64,000 nt of DNA, from NCBI GenBank assembly GCA_000965745.1, contig CP009479.1:1188457-1252456 (forward strand), given 5' to 3'. The translations under genes and the position numbers were made by a program. Under the pieces are notes generated by a model. The model was not told where the DNA came from. It made no database searches and worked only from the letters and a program-made list of their open reading frames with translations. The DNA is from an uncultured archaeon (GTDB lineage Archaea; Thermoplasmatota; Thermoplasmata; Thermoplasmatales; Thermoplasmataceae). This document shows, in pieces, positions 17,153 to 26,688 of this stretch. Numbering within the stretch: the first letter of the stretch is position 1; every line of letters starts with the position of its first letter.

Positions 17153-18298
17153 ATGGATACCATTCATTTGTCTGAGCCTGAAAAAGATGTTCTGAAGTAC
17201 GTCACACAATTTGCTCAGAAAGAGGTGAAGCCTCTCGCAAGGGAAATTGACGCGAATATGACAGTTCCCCGGAAGCTGATAGACAGGATGAATGAACTTG
17301 GCCTCTTTGCAAGTTATATCCCTGAGGAATATGGAGGGGCAGGCCTGAGTTTCAGTTTTCTTGTAAGAGTCATAGAAGAACTTTCCAAGGCATGCCCGAG
17401 CACAGCTCTTGTCCTGGACGGTGCACTTACCCTTTTCGCAGAGCCCCTGATAATGTTCGGGTCAGAGGAACTTAAGAAGAGGTACCTCACAAGGATTGCA
17501 AAGGGTGCAGTCGGCGGGCTTGCTTTAACGGAAACTTCTGCAGGAAGCGATGCCGCTGCAATCAAGACGACTGCCGAAAAGAAAGGAGGCAAATACATCA
17601 TCAACGGCAGCAAGATGTTCATTTCAAACGGGAGCATTGCTGAGTTTTTTGTTGTTGATACGGTAACAGACAAGGAGAAAGGTTACAAGGGGATCACGAC
17701 CTTCGTCGTTGACAAGGGTACACCGGGGTTTGAAATAGGGCGCGAAATTCACAAGATGGGAATACGCGGCAGCAGCACCGTTGAGCTTTCATTAAACAAC
17801 GTTGAAATACCCGAGAGCAACATGGTTGGGAAGCTCAACGAAGGGTTCAAAGTGGTCATGGAAACTCTCGACGCTGGAAGGATAGGCATAGCTGCACAGG
17901 CCCTCGGAATAGCACAGACAGCCTTCGACGAGGCACTGGAATACATCAAGGACAGGAAGCAGTTCGGAAGGAGCATCTCGGACTTTCAAGGCATAAAATT
18001 CATGATCGCAGATATGGCCACCCAGCTGGAGGCTGCTAGATTGATCACATACAGGGCTGCGGACATGTGGACGAACCATGAAGACACAATAAAGGTCGCG
18101 TCCATGGCCAAGATGTTTGCGTCCGACATGGCCATGAAGGTAACCACAGATTCTCTTCAGCTATTCGGTGGATACGGATTTACCACGGACCTAGACGCTG
18201 AAAGGCACATGCGTGACGCTAAGATAACCCAGATATACGAGGGGACAAATCAGATCCAGAGGGACATAATAGCCAGGGAAATACTGAAAGGCAAGTGA
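17153..18298 (+). CDS. Acyl-CoA dehydrogenase
   Basis: FAD-dependent enzyme of 381 residues that introduces a double bond into acyl-CoA thioesters. Family motifs: LTETSAGSDAA for flavin and substrate contacts, MGIRGSSTVEL, and ALGIAQTAFDEALEYIKDRKQFG at the third domain. The catalytic base is Glu363 in QIYEGTNQIQR near the C-terminus, the position used by short- and branched-chain enzymes. FGGYGFT and the C-terminal REILKGK also fit. The acyl chain length cannot be told. The DUF72 gene starts six bases downstream, so the two probably share a transcript. Confidence 0.93.
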   Translation: MDTIHLSEPEKDVLKYVTQFAQKEVKPLAREIDANMTVPRKLIDRMNELGLFASYIPEEYGGAGLSFSFLVRVIEELSKACPSTALVLDGALTLFAEPLIMFGSEELKKRYLTRIAKGAVGGLALTETSAGSDAAAIKTTAEKKGGKYIINGSKMFISNGSIAEFFVVDTVTDKEKGYKGITTFVVDKGTPGFEIGREIHKMGIRGSSTVELSLNNVEIPESNMVGKLNEGFKVVMETLDAGRIGIAAQALGIAQTAFDEALEYIKDRKQFGRSISDFQGIKFMIADMATQLEAARLITYRAADMWTNHEDTIKVASMAKMFASDMAMKVTTDSLQLFGGYGFTTDLDAERHMRDAKITQIYEGTNQIQRDIIAREILKGK

Positions 18299-18304
18299 TG
18301 TTCC

Positions 18305-19117
18305 ATGATCTATCTGGGCTGCTCAGGCTGGAGCTATCCTGACTGGGTAGGCCCATTTTACCCTAGAAAGGCTACCGAAAAGCTCAGTTTTTACTCCGGA
18401 ATCTTCAACACCGTTGAGATAAACACCACATTCTACAGAATCCCAGACGCGGGAATGGTCACTGGATGGATGAAGCGGGTCTCAAACAGGGACTTCAAGT
18501 TCTCCGTAAAATTTCCCGGGCAGGTGACCCATAAAGATATTCTCGGCGACCTTGAACGGGCGGTGACAACATCAGTGGATTTTGAAGAGAGGTACCTCAA
18601 GCCTATGGCCATGGAAAACAGGCTCGCGGCTGTACTTCTTCAGCTCCCGCCATATTTTACAATCAAGAGCACGCACAGGCTGGCCACTTTACTCAAAAGC
18701 CTCAACACCGATGCGATAGGGTATTTTGTTGAACCACGGCATCAAACGCTCTACGGCAACAGTCAATTCCGGGAGGAGATTGCCAGCGCTGGTGCAGGTG
18801 TTGTGGAAATAGACGGGCCAGAGAAAGAGTTCCTGGACATTTCATCCACTGGAAAGAGTTTCTACATGAGGCTTCATGGCAGGAACTATGACCTCTGGAA
18901 CAGGAAAACTGACACTCCCTCGGAGAGATACGATTATGAATACTCGACAGAAGACCTCAAACCGATATCGGAAGTCATCAGGAAGAACATCGGGAAGTAT
19001 GAGGACGCGTTCATTTATTTCAACAATCACCCCCGGGGAAAAGCTCCAAGGAACGCAATGGCACTTTCAACCCTCCTCGGACTGCCCCGGGACACCCCCC
19101 AGAAAAGGCTGATATAA
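18305..19117 (+). CDS. DUF72 (YecE-like) TIM-barrel protein
   Basis: Protein of 270 residues with the DUF72 signature: GCSGWSYPDW at the N-terminus, VEINTTFYRIP, FKFSVKFPGQVTH, LLQLPPYF, and YFNNHPRGKAPRNA at the C-terminus. The fold is a TIM barrel of unknown activity. It follows the acyl-CoA dehydrogenase after six bases. Conservation of the carbohydrate-enzyme-like His and Glu residues suggests catalysis, but the substrate is not known. Confidence 0.88.
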   Translation: MIYLGCSGWSYPDWVGPFYPRKATEKLSFYSGIFNTVEINTTFYRIPDAGMVTGWMKRVSNRDFKFSVKFPGQVTHKDILGDLERAVTTSVDFEERYLKPMAMENRLAAVLLQLPPYFTIKSTHRLATLLKSLNTDAIGYFVEPRHQTLYGNSQFREEIASAGAGVVEIDGPEKEFLDISSTGKSFYMRLHGRNYDLWNRKTDTPSERYDYEYSTEDLKPISEVIRKNIGKYEDAFIYFNNHPRGKAPRNAMALSTLLGLPRDTPQKRLI

Positions 19118-19201
19118 TCCTGCACTTGAGCGATGCACTCAACTGTGGGCCGACACACTAATTATTTATCATAAGCTCATATTTCTACCTGTTCGAGTTA
19201 T

Positions 19202-20440
19202 ATGTCAGATAACAGAGAGTCATTGAAGTTAAGGAAAATCAGGTTTGTGTACAAGGGGGCGGAGCAGGAAGGCACCCTTATCCATGAAAACTCCGGCTTA
19301 TTGACAATTAAACTGAAAAGCGGATATAACATAGTTGCAGAAAAGGGGGCCGTGGAAATTAAAGAAGAATCGCTTGAAGAGGCTCCACAGGCCCGCTCTT
19401 CAAAAGACACCTTCATCGGCAGCGGCCCCGGGAAGGTCACGATAGTTGCAACAGGCGGAACTATATCGAGCCGGGTGGATTACTCAACAGGGGCGGTCAC
19501 TCCCTCTAACGACATCAGCTTCCTCAAGTCCACAGTGACAGATCTCGAGAGAAGGTTCACGGTTGAGCTGGAAAGCAGGGACAACATCCTGAGTGAAAAT
19601 ATGACCCCGGAGAAATGGGTCAACATTGTGAGATGGGTCAAGGAAGGCCTGAAGAAGTCGCACGGGGTTATAGTATCCCATGGGACAGACACAATGTCCT
19701 ACACCGCTTCCGCTGTGTCATTCATGCTCGAGAAGCAGTCCGGACCGGTTATATTTGTAGGCTCCCAGAGGAGCCCGGACAGGCCCAGCAGCGACGCCTT
19801 CACCAATATAGAGGCCGCAATACATTTTGCATCCGCTGAAATAGGTGACGTGGGCATTTCGATGCACAGCGGGAATTCAGACAACAAGATCTCACTGCTC
19901 CGGGCAACAAGGTCAAGGAAAATGCACTCCTCGAGGAGGGATGCGTTTCATTCAATAGGTGAGGAGCCCATGGCATTCTACTCCGACGGCAGTGTGGTGA
20001 TAAACCGCCTGAGCAAGAGGCCCGATGACGAAACGGTCATCAATGACCGCCTCGACAGTTCTGTCGGCCTTATGTATTTTCATCCCTCACTCAGCCCTGA
20101 AGATCTGATGAATTACAGTGAAAACAAGAAAGCTGTAATCTTGATGGGGACGGGGCTGGGCCATGCTGCCGACAGGCTTATTGGTCCCATAAGGGAAATG
20201 ACAAGAGAGGGAAAGCAGATAGTAATGACCACTCAATGCATAAGCGGTACAACAAACCTGAACGTATATTCAACAGGAAGAAAACTCCTTGACGCAGGGG
20301 TTCTGGAAATGGGGAACGTCGTCCCTGAGATCGCATACGTAAAGGCGATGTATGTCCTGGCAAACTACGATTTCAATGACTTTGGGAAAATAATGAAGAC
20401 AAATCTGAGAGGGGAATTGCTCACAAGGGAGGAGTTGTGA
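19202..20440 (+). CDS. gatD: Glu-tRNA(Gln) amidotransferase subunit D
   Basis: Asparaginase-like subunit of the archaeal GatDE complex, 412 residues, which releases ammonia from glutamine or asparagine to convert Glu-tRNA(Gln) into Gln-tRNA(Gln). A short N-terminal beta domain (1-75) precedes the asparaginase fold. Active-site threonines are visible in IVATGGTISSRVD and VSHGTDTMSYTAS. A FVGSQRSPDRPSSDAF loop and a C-terminal QCISGTTNLNVYSTG are typical of GatD. gatE starts four bases downstream, the expected partner. Confidence 0.95.
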   Translation: MSDNRESLKLRKIRFVYKGAEQEGTLIHENSGLLTIKLKSGYNIVAEKGAVEIKEESLEEAPQARSSKDTFIGSGPGKVTIVATGGTISSRVDYSTGAVTPSNDISFLKSTVTDLERRFTVELESRDNILSENMTPEKWVNIVRWVKEGLKKSHGVIVSHGTDTMSYTASAVSFMLEKQSGPVIFVGSQRSPDRPSSDAFTNIEAAIHFASAEIGDVGISMHSGNSDNKISLLRATRSRKMHSSRRDAFHSIGEEPMAFYSDGSVVINRLSKRPDDETVINDRLDSSVGLMYFHPSLSPEDLMNYSENKKAVILMGTGLGHAADRLIGPIREMTREGKQIVMTTQCISGTTNLNVYSTGRKLLDAGVLEMGNVVPEIAYVKAMYVLANYDFNDFGKIMKTNLRGELLTREEL

Positions 20441-20444
20441 TCCC

Positions 20445-22295
20445 ATGGCGTCAGGAGAAAAGGGAAAAGCACCCAAAGAAAGCAAAGTGATGATCGGACT
20501 GGAAATACATTTCCAGCTGAAGGGAAAGAAACTCTTCTGCGACTGCAGTACCGAGAGCTACGGCGTGCAGAAAACCTCTTTCGAGAGGATACTTTCTCCA
20601 ACTGCAAGTGAAATGGGTTTCTACGATCCCGCAGCAGAATATGAGAAGACGAGGGACAGGAAGTTCAGATATGTCTCCACAGACAACAGCTGCCTGGTTG
20701 AAGCGGACGAGGAACCTCCTCATTCGCCGAATGAAGATGCTATTGCAACGGGTATGATGGTTGCAGGCTCGCTAAACTGCAGGCCCCTCGACTCAGTGAT
20801 GTTCATGAGGAAGGTCGTGGTTGACGGCTCAAACACTTCTGGATTTCAGAGAACAGCGGTTGTTGGCTTCGACGGAAAGATGGAAACGAGCAGGGGGCCT
20901 GTGAGAATCTCAAGTGTCTGCGTTGAGGAAGACTCGGCAAGAAAAATAGAACAGGACAGGAAGGTGGAGGAGGACGTTCTTTACTCTCTGGACAGGCTTG
21001 GCATACCTCTTCTTGAAATTGTAACGGAACCGGATATACTCGATGCGGAACATGCAGTGGAAGTGGCCAAGTCGATAGGCTTCATAGTCGCATCCACTGG
21101 TAGATCGAGAAGGCAGGTGGATTCAATAAGGCAGGACGTGAACATTTCACTCGGCTTCGGCAGGGTTGAAATTAAGGGGATCCAGAAACTGTCCCTGATT
21201 GGAAAATCGATCTCGCATGAGATAGAAAGGCAGAGAAATATGAGGGATGCAATGGAGATTCTCAAAAAGAGAGGAGGCATGAAAAGGCCCATAATGTTTT
21301 CCGAAGCAGGGAAATATTTTGAGAAAACCGAGTCTAAGATGCTGAAGAATGCATTCAGGAACCGGCTGTCCATATACGCATCAGTAGGGTCCAATCTGGA
21401 CGGCCTGCTCAAGAATGACCAGTTCAGGGTAGGGAAGGACCTTTCCGATATTGCCAAGGCATTCGGCCTCGGAGGCATTCTCCATACCGACGAACTTCCG
21501 GCATTCGGCATAACTGGCAAGGAAGTGGAGATGGCCAGAGAGGAGCTTTCACCAGGGGATGAGGACGCAATTATTTTCGTTATAGCAGACAAAAGTAAAG
21601 CGGGCAAACTTTCAGACGCCTTCACCTCAAGAATTAAGAAATTGTCAAGCCTCGATTTCTCCGAGACGAGGGGTCCACTTGAAGACGGGTCCACAAAATT
21701 CCTGAGGCCGCTGCCAGGGAAGGACAGAATGTATCCCGAAACAGATGTCCCTATTGTCCAGATTGGCAGTGATGCACGCCAGAGAATCAGCGAGTTCGTT
21801 CCAAGGAGCGAGGAGGAGATCGCTAAGGACCTCTCTGAAGAGTTTTCAATTTCGTTGCAGGACGCAAGGACGATAGCATCCAACTTTCTTCTCGACGATT
21901 TCCGCGATCTGACTGAAACAACAAAGGACGGAAAACTCTCCGCAAGGATCATGCTGCAGACAATTCCGGAAATGGAGAAGAAGCACAAAGCCAGTTTCGA
22001 AACAGGGGAGCTCAACAGGCTCCTCAAAATCTCGACAGAAATGGGTTGGTCCCGGAACACACTTGAGAATGCCATGGAGGTAATGCTCACCAGGAAACTT
22101 GACGCCAAACAGAGTGCAAAGGAAGTACAGGAAGCCTCACTGTCGGAAGGAGATCTCATGGTCCTGGTGAAGGAGATCGCTGATGCGTCAGGCAAGGAAA
22201 TAAAGCCCGGAACTCTGATCGCGATGCTTAAGCAGAAGACGAAAAAGTCCTTCGATCCCAAGGAAGCAATCGAGATTCTTGAGAAGCTTAAGTGA
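20445..22295 (+). CDS. gatE: Glu-tRNA(Gln) amidotransferase subunit E
   Basis: tRNA-binding and kinase subunit of GatDE, 616 residues, which activates the glutamyl group by phosphorylation before transamidation. The start VMIGLEIHFQLKGKKLFCDC contains the GatB/GatE signature. Further motifs are PLLEIVTEPDI, RQDVNISLGFGRVEIKGIQ, and GKDRMYPETDVP. The GAD-like insertion and C-terminal YqeY-like helices fit GatE rather than GatB. The stop codon lies inside an inverted repeat that probably ends the operon. Confidence 0.95.
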   Translation: MASGEKGKAPKESKVMIGLEIHFQLKGKKLFCDCSTESYGVQKTSFERILSPTASEMGFYDPAAEYEKTRDRKFRYVSTDNSCLVEADEEPPHSPNEDAIATGMMVAGSLNCRPLDSVMFMRKVVVDGSNTSGFQRTAVVGFDGKMETSRGPVRISSVCVEEDSARKIEQDRKVEEDVLYSLDRLGIPLLEIVTEPDILDAEHAVEVAKSIGFIVASTGRSRRQVDSIRQDVNISLGFGRVEIKGIQKLSLIGKSISHEIERQRNMRDAMEILKKRGGMKRPIMFSEAGKYFEKTESKMLKNAFRNRLSIYASVGSNLDGLLKNDQFRVGKDLSDIAKAFGLGGILHTDELPAFGITGKEVEMAREELSPGDEDAIIFVIADKSKAGKLSDAFTSRIKKLSSLDFSETRGPLEDGSTKFLRPLPGKDRMYPETDVPIVQIGSDARQRISEFVPRSEEEIAKDLSEEFSISLQDARTIASNFLLDDFRDLTETTKDGKLSARIMLQTIPEMEKKHKASFETGELNRLLKISTEMGWSRNTLENAMEVMLTRKLDAKQSAKEVQEASLSEGDLMVLVKEIADASGKEIKPGTLIAMLKQKTKKSFDPKEAIEILEKLK

Positions 22296-22310
22296 TTTAT
22301 TTTAATCACT
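22291..22310 (+). terminator. Inverted repeat overlapping the gatE stop codon
   Basis: AGTGATT and AATCACT flank a 6-base AT loop, and the TGA stop of gatE lies in the left arm. An AT-rich stretch follows. It probably ends the gatDE transcript ahead of the complex I promoter. Confidence 0.45.
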
Positions 22311-22446
22311 ATATAATATTTTCTCCTGTTGACATGATCACAGTGTCCTATCTGAGAAAAATTTAAATAGTCAGTCAAAGAAATTTAATACTGACAATTT
22401 CCAATTTTTTAGCTGTTAAGCTCCATTAAAAGCTTGTAAACAATAC

Positions 22447-22456
22447 TTAAATATCG
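22447..22456 (+). promoter_or_regulatory. TATA element of the complex I operon
   Basis: CTTAAATATC lies about 24 bases before the nuoA ATG, the spacing of a leaderless archaeal promoter. Upstream, GTCAGT (near 22372) and ACTGAC (near 22392) form a split inverted repeat that could bind a regulator. Confidence 0.6.
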
Positions 22457-22473
22457 CGTGACGATTACAGAAT

Positions 22474-22911
22474 ATGTTGGATGGGTATATAGCACTGCTG
22501 ATAACGCTGGTGCTGATGGTACTTTCCCTCTATGCCATTTTTGCAATATTACCCTCAATTTCCAAGAAAAGGTACGATCCATCGGGCAAAATCAGTTTCA
22601 AGTTCGCGGATGTTCTCAAAAATCTTGTCAATGAATCTAACCCCCCTGTCAAGGATACCAGATACCTGGAACCTTACGAATCCGGTGAGGTTGCCAAAGG
22701 TGACCTTGGCAAATACGTGAACGTCCAGTATTATATCGTGATTCTGCTTTTCGCTCTCTTTGATATTGATATGGCGCTGCTGCTGCCATGGGCATTCGAC
22801 TTCAAGTATCTTGGCCTTATTCCTTTCATTGAGACCCTGCTTTTCCTCTCCATGCCCATGTTTGCGGTATTCTATGCCATGAAGGAAGGATATTTGAGGT
22901 GGTTGAAATGA
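22474..22911 (+). CDS. nuoA: Complex I subunit A
   Basis: Membrane subunit of the proton-pumping respiratory complex I, 145 residues with three helices (about 5-28, 88-108, 113-137). The loop after the first helix carries the ESGE-type sequence ([10 protein letters not shown]) known for NuoA/Ndh[16 protein letters not shown] in helix 2 holds the conserved acidic residues. First gene of a tightly packed operon, and its stop overlaps the start of nuoB. Confidence 0.93.
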   Translation: MLDGYIALLITLVLMVLSLYAIFAILPSISKKRYDPSGKISFKFADVLKNLVNESNPPVKDTRYLEPYESGEVAKGDLGKYVNVQYYIVILLFALFDIDMALLLPWAFDFKYLGLIPFIETLLFLSMPMFAVFYAMKEGYLRWLK

Positions 22912-23372
22912 AAACCGGTGATATGGGGGTCATCACAACTACGATTGAAAAGGCCCTTGAATGGGGAAGGAGCAACTCTCTATGGCCGCTTACTTTTGGG
23001 CTGGCCTGCTGCGCCATTGAAATGATGGCAACGCAGGCATCGAATCTGGATATTTCCAGGTTCGGCAGTGAAATATTCAGAAATTCACCCAGGCAGTCTG
23101 ATCTCATGATAGTTTCGGGGACTGTTACCAAAAAAATGGCACCAAGGGTCAGGAGGCTGTATGATGAAATGCCCTACCCGAAATATGCCATAGCAATGGG
23201 TGTATGTGTTATCCAGGGTGGGCCATACAATCAGGGTTATTCTGTCGTGCTTGGAGTCGATAAGGTGATTCCTGTTGACGTTTACGTACCGGGCTGCCCT
23301 CCGACCCCTGAGGCGTTGACATACGGAATAGTTACTCTTCAGAAGAAGATCAGGGGAGAAACCGACAGGTGA
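22908..23372 (+). CDS. nuoB: Complex I subunit B (N2 iron-sulfur cluster)
   Basis: Peripheral-arm subunit that holds the terminal cluster N2 next to the quinone site, about 154 residues. Four cluster cysteines are visible: the CC pair in [11 protein letters not shown], the Cys of MGVCVIQGG, and the Cys of [10 protein letters not shown]. The ATG at 22908 overlaps the nuoA stop (ATGA). An in-frame GTG at 22899 is also possible, but GAGGTGG at 22896-22902 sits at Shine-Dalgarno distance from the ATG and decides the start. Confidence 0.95.
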   Translation: MKTGDMGVITTTIEKALEWGRSNSLWPLTFGLACCAIEMMATQASNLDISRFGSEIFRNSPRQSDLMIVSGTVTKKMAPRVRRLYDEMPYPKYAIAMGVCVIQGGPYNQGYSVVLGVDKVIPVDVYVPGCPPTPEALTYGIVTLQKKIRGETDR

Positions 23373-23377
23373 TTTCA

Positions 23378-23836
23378 GTGGCTGAAATACTTGAAGAGAC
23401 TAAAGGAAAAGACGGGAGAAGAATACTGAAAGTCGATAAGGACAATTTTCTTCAGTTAATGGAAGAGCTGAAAGAGCAGGGGTTTGATCATCTGTCCCTG
23501 ATAACCGCTGTCGACTGGAGGGATAGGATAGAACTAGTCTATCACCTTCACAATATGGAAAATGACAATTATGTGGTCGTAAAATCAGACACCCTCAACA
23601 ACGTATTTCCGAGCGTAGTGCATCTCTGGACCAGTGCAGACTGGGAAGAAAGAGAGCAGTGGGACATGATGGGTGTGTGGTTTGACGGTCATGCCAACCT
23701 GAGGAGGCTTTTCCTCCCGGAGAGCTGGACCGGGCATCCACTTAGGAAAAATTACGATCTCAGCAAAGTACAGTACATCAATATGGACGATGAGGGAAAC
23801 GATTACGCCACATTCGATCCGGGAGATGGTTGGTGA
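23378..23836 (+). CDS. nuoC: Complex I subunit C
   Basis: 30-kDa-type peripheral subunit, about 152 residues. The signature REQWDMMGVWFDGHANLRRL, then ESWTGHPLRKNY, is that of NuoC/NdhJ. Two GTG codons can start it: 23369, which overlaps nuoB, and 23378. AGGTGAT lies four bases before the second, so I use 23378. It binds NuoD in the arm next to the membrane. The stop overlaps the nuoD start. Confidence 0.92.
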   Translation: MAEILEETKGKDGRRILKVDKDNFLQLMEELKEQGFDHLSLITAVDWRDRIELVYHLHNMENDNYVVVKSDTLNNVFPSVVHLWTSADWEEREQWDMMGVWFDGHANLRRLFLPESWTGHPLRKNYDLSKVQYINMDDEGNDYATFDPGDGW

Positions 23837-24957
23837 TGACAGAGGCCGAAGAGAGGCAGAAATGGGTCGACCTGAACATGGGCCCGCAGCATCCGTCTAC
23901 CCATGGCGTACTGAGGCTAAAAGTCAAGCTTGACGGCGAGATTGTAAAGGAACTTGAGCCGGTAATAGGATACCTGCACAGAAATGCTGAAAAGATCTGT
24001 GAGCTTGATTATTATTGTGATTCTATTATTTATTTTGACAGGATGGACTATGTGGCAGCCATGAACATGGAAGTCGGGTACCTTGAAGCCGCTGAGAAGC
24101 TGCTTGGCATACCTCCACCCGAGAGAGTTCAATGGATCAGGGTAATCATGGCAGAACTCAGCAGGGTTGCTTCACACCTTGTATGGACCGGCGCCTTCGG
24201 GCTGGACCTTGGCATGCTGACCCCATTCTTCTACGCTTTCATCGAGAGAGAGAAGATTCTGAAGATATTCACGGAAGTATCAGGCTCCAGGCAGGAAGTC
24301 AACTATATGAGCATAGGTGGAGTCTATCAGGATTTTAACGAAAAGATCGTGCAGGAGATCAACGAATTCTGCGACCAGTTCCCCAAGAAGCTCGAGGACA
24401 TGTACGATCTGTTCACAAAGAATGACATATTCATTTCAAGAAACAAGGGCATTGGAGTGCTTCCAAAGGAGGTTGCTCTCGATTATGCAGTTACCGGCCC
24501 TATGCTCAGGGCATCAGGGGTTCCGTACGATGTCAGGAAAGCTGAACCTTATCTCGTATATGACAAAGTGAATTTTGACATACCTGTTTCCCAGAAGGGA
24601 GACAATCTCGCAAGGTTCCTCGTAAGGTTTGAGGAGATGAGGCAATCGATAAAGATTGTCAAGCAGGCAATTTCAAAACTTCCGGAAGGACCGTTCTTCA
24701 ACCCTAAGGCAAAGAAATCACTCATGATAAGGCTGAGGGGTGAGGGTGACGTCTACGCAAGAACGGAATCCTCCAAGGGCGAGCTCGGAGTTTATATCGT
24801 CGGCGACGGCTCGGTCAAGCCTTACAGGTTGAGGGTCAGGAGCCCGACACTGAGAAACCTTTCAGTTCTCAGATATCTTGCAAAGGACCAGATGATAGCG
24901 GATGTGGTAGCCATATCCGGGACAATTGATCTGGTATTCGGGGAGGTCGACAGATGA
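23836..24957 (+). CDS. nuoD: Complex I subunit D (quinone-site subunit)
   Basis: 49-kDa-type subunit, 374 residues, that forms the quinone pocket with NuoB. LNMGPQHPSTHGVLRL at the N-terminus contains the His residues of the quinone site. GYLHRNAEKICE and the C-terminal VAISGTIDLVFGEVDR are also diagnostic. It is separate from nuoC here, unlike the E. coli fusion. The ATG at 23836 overlaps the nuoC stop and has a GGTTGGTG sequence before it. Confidence 0.95.
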   Translation: MTEAEERQKWVDLNMGPQHPSTHGVLRLKVKLDGEIVKELEPVIGYLHRNAEKICELDYYCDSIIYFDRMDYVAAMNMEVGYLEAAEKLLGIPPPERVQWIRVIMAELSRVASHLVWTGAFGLDLGMLTPFFYAFIEREKILKIFTEVSGSRQEVNYMSIGGVYQDFNEKIVQEINEFCDQFPKKLEDMYDLFTKNDIFISRNKGIGVLPKEVALDYAVTGPMLRASGVPYDVRKAEPYLVYDKVNFDIPVSQKGDNLARFLVRFEEMRQSIKIVKQAISKLPEGPFFNPKAKKSLMIRLRGEGDVYARTESSKGELGVYIVGDGSVKPYRLRVRSPTLRNLSVLRYLAKDQMIADVVAISGTIDLVFGEVDR

Positions 24958-26000
24958 ACGTACTCTTGAGGCTTGCGAATTTCTTCTCTCCCTTGACACA
25001 TTATATAGCCTACATCCTGGCATATTTCTTCGAAACTCTATTCATGCTGATTTTCATCACAATCTCACTTGTGGCGGTAATATACATCTTCAGAAAATAT
25101 ATGGCAAGGCTCCAGGTTCGCCGTGGTCCAAACAGGGTGGGGAAATTCGGCATTTTTCAGATGATCGCTGACATGATGAAACTGGTGCAGAAAGAGTCGA
25201 TCCTACCGAAGAAGAGGGATGATCTTCCTTACAAGGTGGCACCCGTTGTCGTCATGCTCGGCCTTTTCCTAGGATTCGCGCTAATGCCTTATGGAAGTTT
25301 CTACTACATAGGTTCCCTGACAGTTACCCACTCGTCAGTAAGCCTTGTCCTTCTAATAGCGGTCATAGCAATAATGCCAATTGGAGAAATACTGGCGGGA
25401 ATAAGCTCCCACAACAAATATGCAATGGTGGGGGCACTCAGGGCAGTGGCAAAGGATGTATCGTTCGAAGTTCCGATGATGATCACCATCCTTGCACTTG
25501 TAATGATGGCATCAGGCCAGACTTCGTCCCCTCTCAACATAGATTCCATAGCTTCAAGCTCCAGGGCATTTATTGCATACGGCCTGGTTCAGCCGATAGG
25601 CCTTGGCGTATTCATGATATCCATGATTGCGAGGGCATCCTACAGTCCGTTTGATCTGGGAGAGAGCGACAGTGAGCTCGTTTCGGGCCACTCAACAGAG
25701 TATACTGGGATGAGGTTCGGAATATTCTATGTCGGGCTATTCGGCAGCATATTCCTGGGGTCCATGATGGTATCCACACTGTATCTCGGTGCATACAACG
25801 GGCCCTTCTCCGGGGATGTTGGCTTCATATATCTTGTGATAAAGACCTGGATACTTGTCCTGATATCATTTACTATCTGGCTGTCAATGCCAAGAATAAG
25901 GATTGACAAATTTGTCAACTTCGGCTGGAAATACCTGCTTCCGGCATCAGTTATAAATCTGATCCTTGCAGGCATTCTTACACTTGGGTGGTCATTGTGA
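24954..26000 (+). CDS. nuoH: Complex I subunit H
   Basis: Membrane subunit that links the quinone site to the proton channels, 348 residues with about eight helices. VRRGPNRVGKFGIFQMIADMMKL is the first cytoplasmic loop. ASYSPFDLGESDSELVSGHSTEYTGM is the acidic second loop, which is part of the quinone tunnel. The start overlaps the nuoD stop (ATGA) and the end overlaps nuoI. Confidence 0.95.
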   Translation: MNVLLRLANFFSPLTHYIAYILAYFFETLFMLIFITISLVAVIYIFRKYMARLQVRRGPNRVGKFGIFQMIADMMKLVQKESILPKKRDDLPYKVAPVVVMLGLFLGFALMPYGSFYYIGSLTVTHSSVSLVLLIAVIAIMPIGEILAGISSHNKYAMVGALRAVAKDVSFEVPMMITILALVMMASGQTSSPLNIDSIASSSRAFIAYGLVQPIGLGVFMISMIARASYSPFDLGESDSELVSGHSTEYTGMRFGIFYVGLFGSIFLGSMMVSTLYLGAYNGPFSGDVGFIYLVIKTWILVLISFTIWLSMPRIRIDKFVNFGWKYLLPASVINLILAGILTLGWSL

Positions 26001-26440
26001 TTGGAATAAAAGAAGTGGAAGAACCAAAAAAGCAGATTCCCATCGTCGGCTCACTGAAAGGGATCCTTCTGGTTGCGAAGCACCTGTTTGAGAAACCGGC
26101 TACTGTTGAGTATCCCGAGACCAAACCTTACATAGCTGAACGATTCAAATTCAGGATTTTCCTCAGTCTTGACGACTGTGTCGGCTGCACTCTGTGTGAG
26201 CAGGTCTGCCCTAACCTGACTATACATATGCAGCCAGTCGACAGGGAAAATCCCAGGAACAAGAGAAAAATATACCCTGATGTGAACTTTGGAACATGCA
26301 CTGTATGCAGGAACTGCGAGGAAATTTGCCCCACCGACGCAATTTACCTCACCCATGAATTTGAGACTTCCAGGACGAGGAACAGCTTCACCTATTCACC
26401 AGAGGAGCTTCAGAATCCGGAGGACGAGGTAAAAAGATGA
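25997..26440 (+). CDS. nuoI: Complex I subunit I (two 4Fe-4S clusters)
   Basis: Ferredoxin-like subunit of 147 residues that carries clusters N6a and N6b. Two CxxCxxCxxxCP motifs are visible: CVGCTLCEQVCP and CTVCRNCEEICP. The start is GTG at 25997, which overlaps the nuoH stop. An in-frame GTG nine bases earlier is possible, but GGGTGG lies at a fitting distance from the later one. In a complex without NuoEFG this subunit or NuoB is the likely entry point for electrons. Confidence 0.93.
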   Translation: MIGIKEVEEPKKQIPIVGSLKGILLVAKHLFEKPATVEYPETKPYIAERFKFRIFLSLDDCVGCTLCEQVCPNLTIHMQPVDRENPRNKRKIYPDVNFGTCTVCRNCEEICPTDAIYLTHEFETSRTRNSFTYSPEELQNPEDEVKR

Positions 26441-26688
26441 TAGCTTACACTCTGATATTCATAATATTCGCAGCAATACTTGTTCCTCTTGCACTTCAGG
26501 CAATAAGGGCAAAGAACCTCGTTCATTCAGGGGTGTACCTGATGGTCTTCCTGTTTGTGCTCGCATCACTCTTCATATTCCTAGGCGCATCGATTGTGGG
26601 AAGCATTGAGCTGCTAGTATATGTTGGTGCAGTGATTACGCTTCTGATCTTCACTCTTATGCTTACGGGGGGTAAGGAGATTGAATAA
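26437..26688 (+). CDS. nuoJ1: Complex I subunit J, N-terminal half
   Basis: Membrane protein of 83 residues with three helices that matches the N-terminal half of NuoJ. SIELLVYVGAVITLLIFTLML in its third helix is the NuoJ core that contains the pi-bulge in known structures. The rest of NuoJ is encoded by the next gene. Split nuoJ genes are also known from haloarchaea, so this is probably an old arrangement and not a recent frameshift. The start overlaps the nuoI stop. Confidence 0.85.
   Translation: MIAYTLIFIIFAAILVPLALQAIRAKNLVHSGVYLMVFLFVLASLFIFLGASIVGSIELLVYVGAVITLLIFTLMLTGGKEIE

Noticed and set aside
20981-22378. Antisense open frame of 465 codons over gatE
   Set aside because: It lies opposite a strongly conserved gene, has a Ser/Leu-rich composition and no family match; it reflects codon bias.
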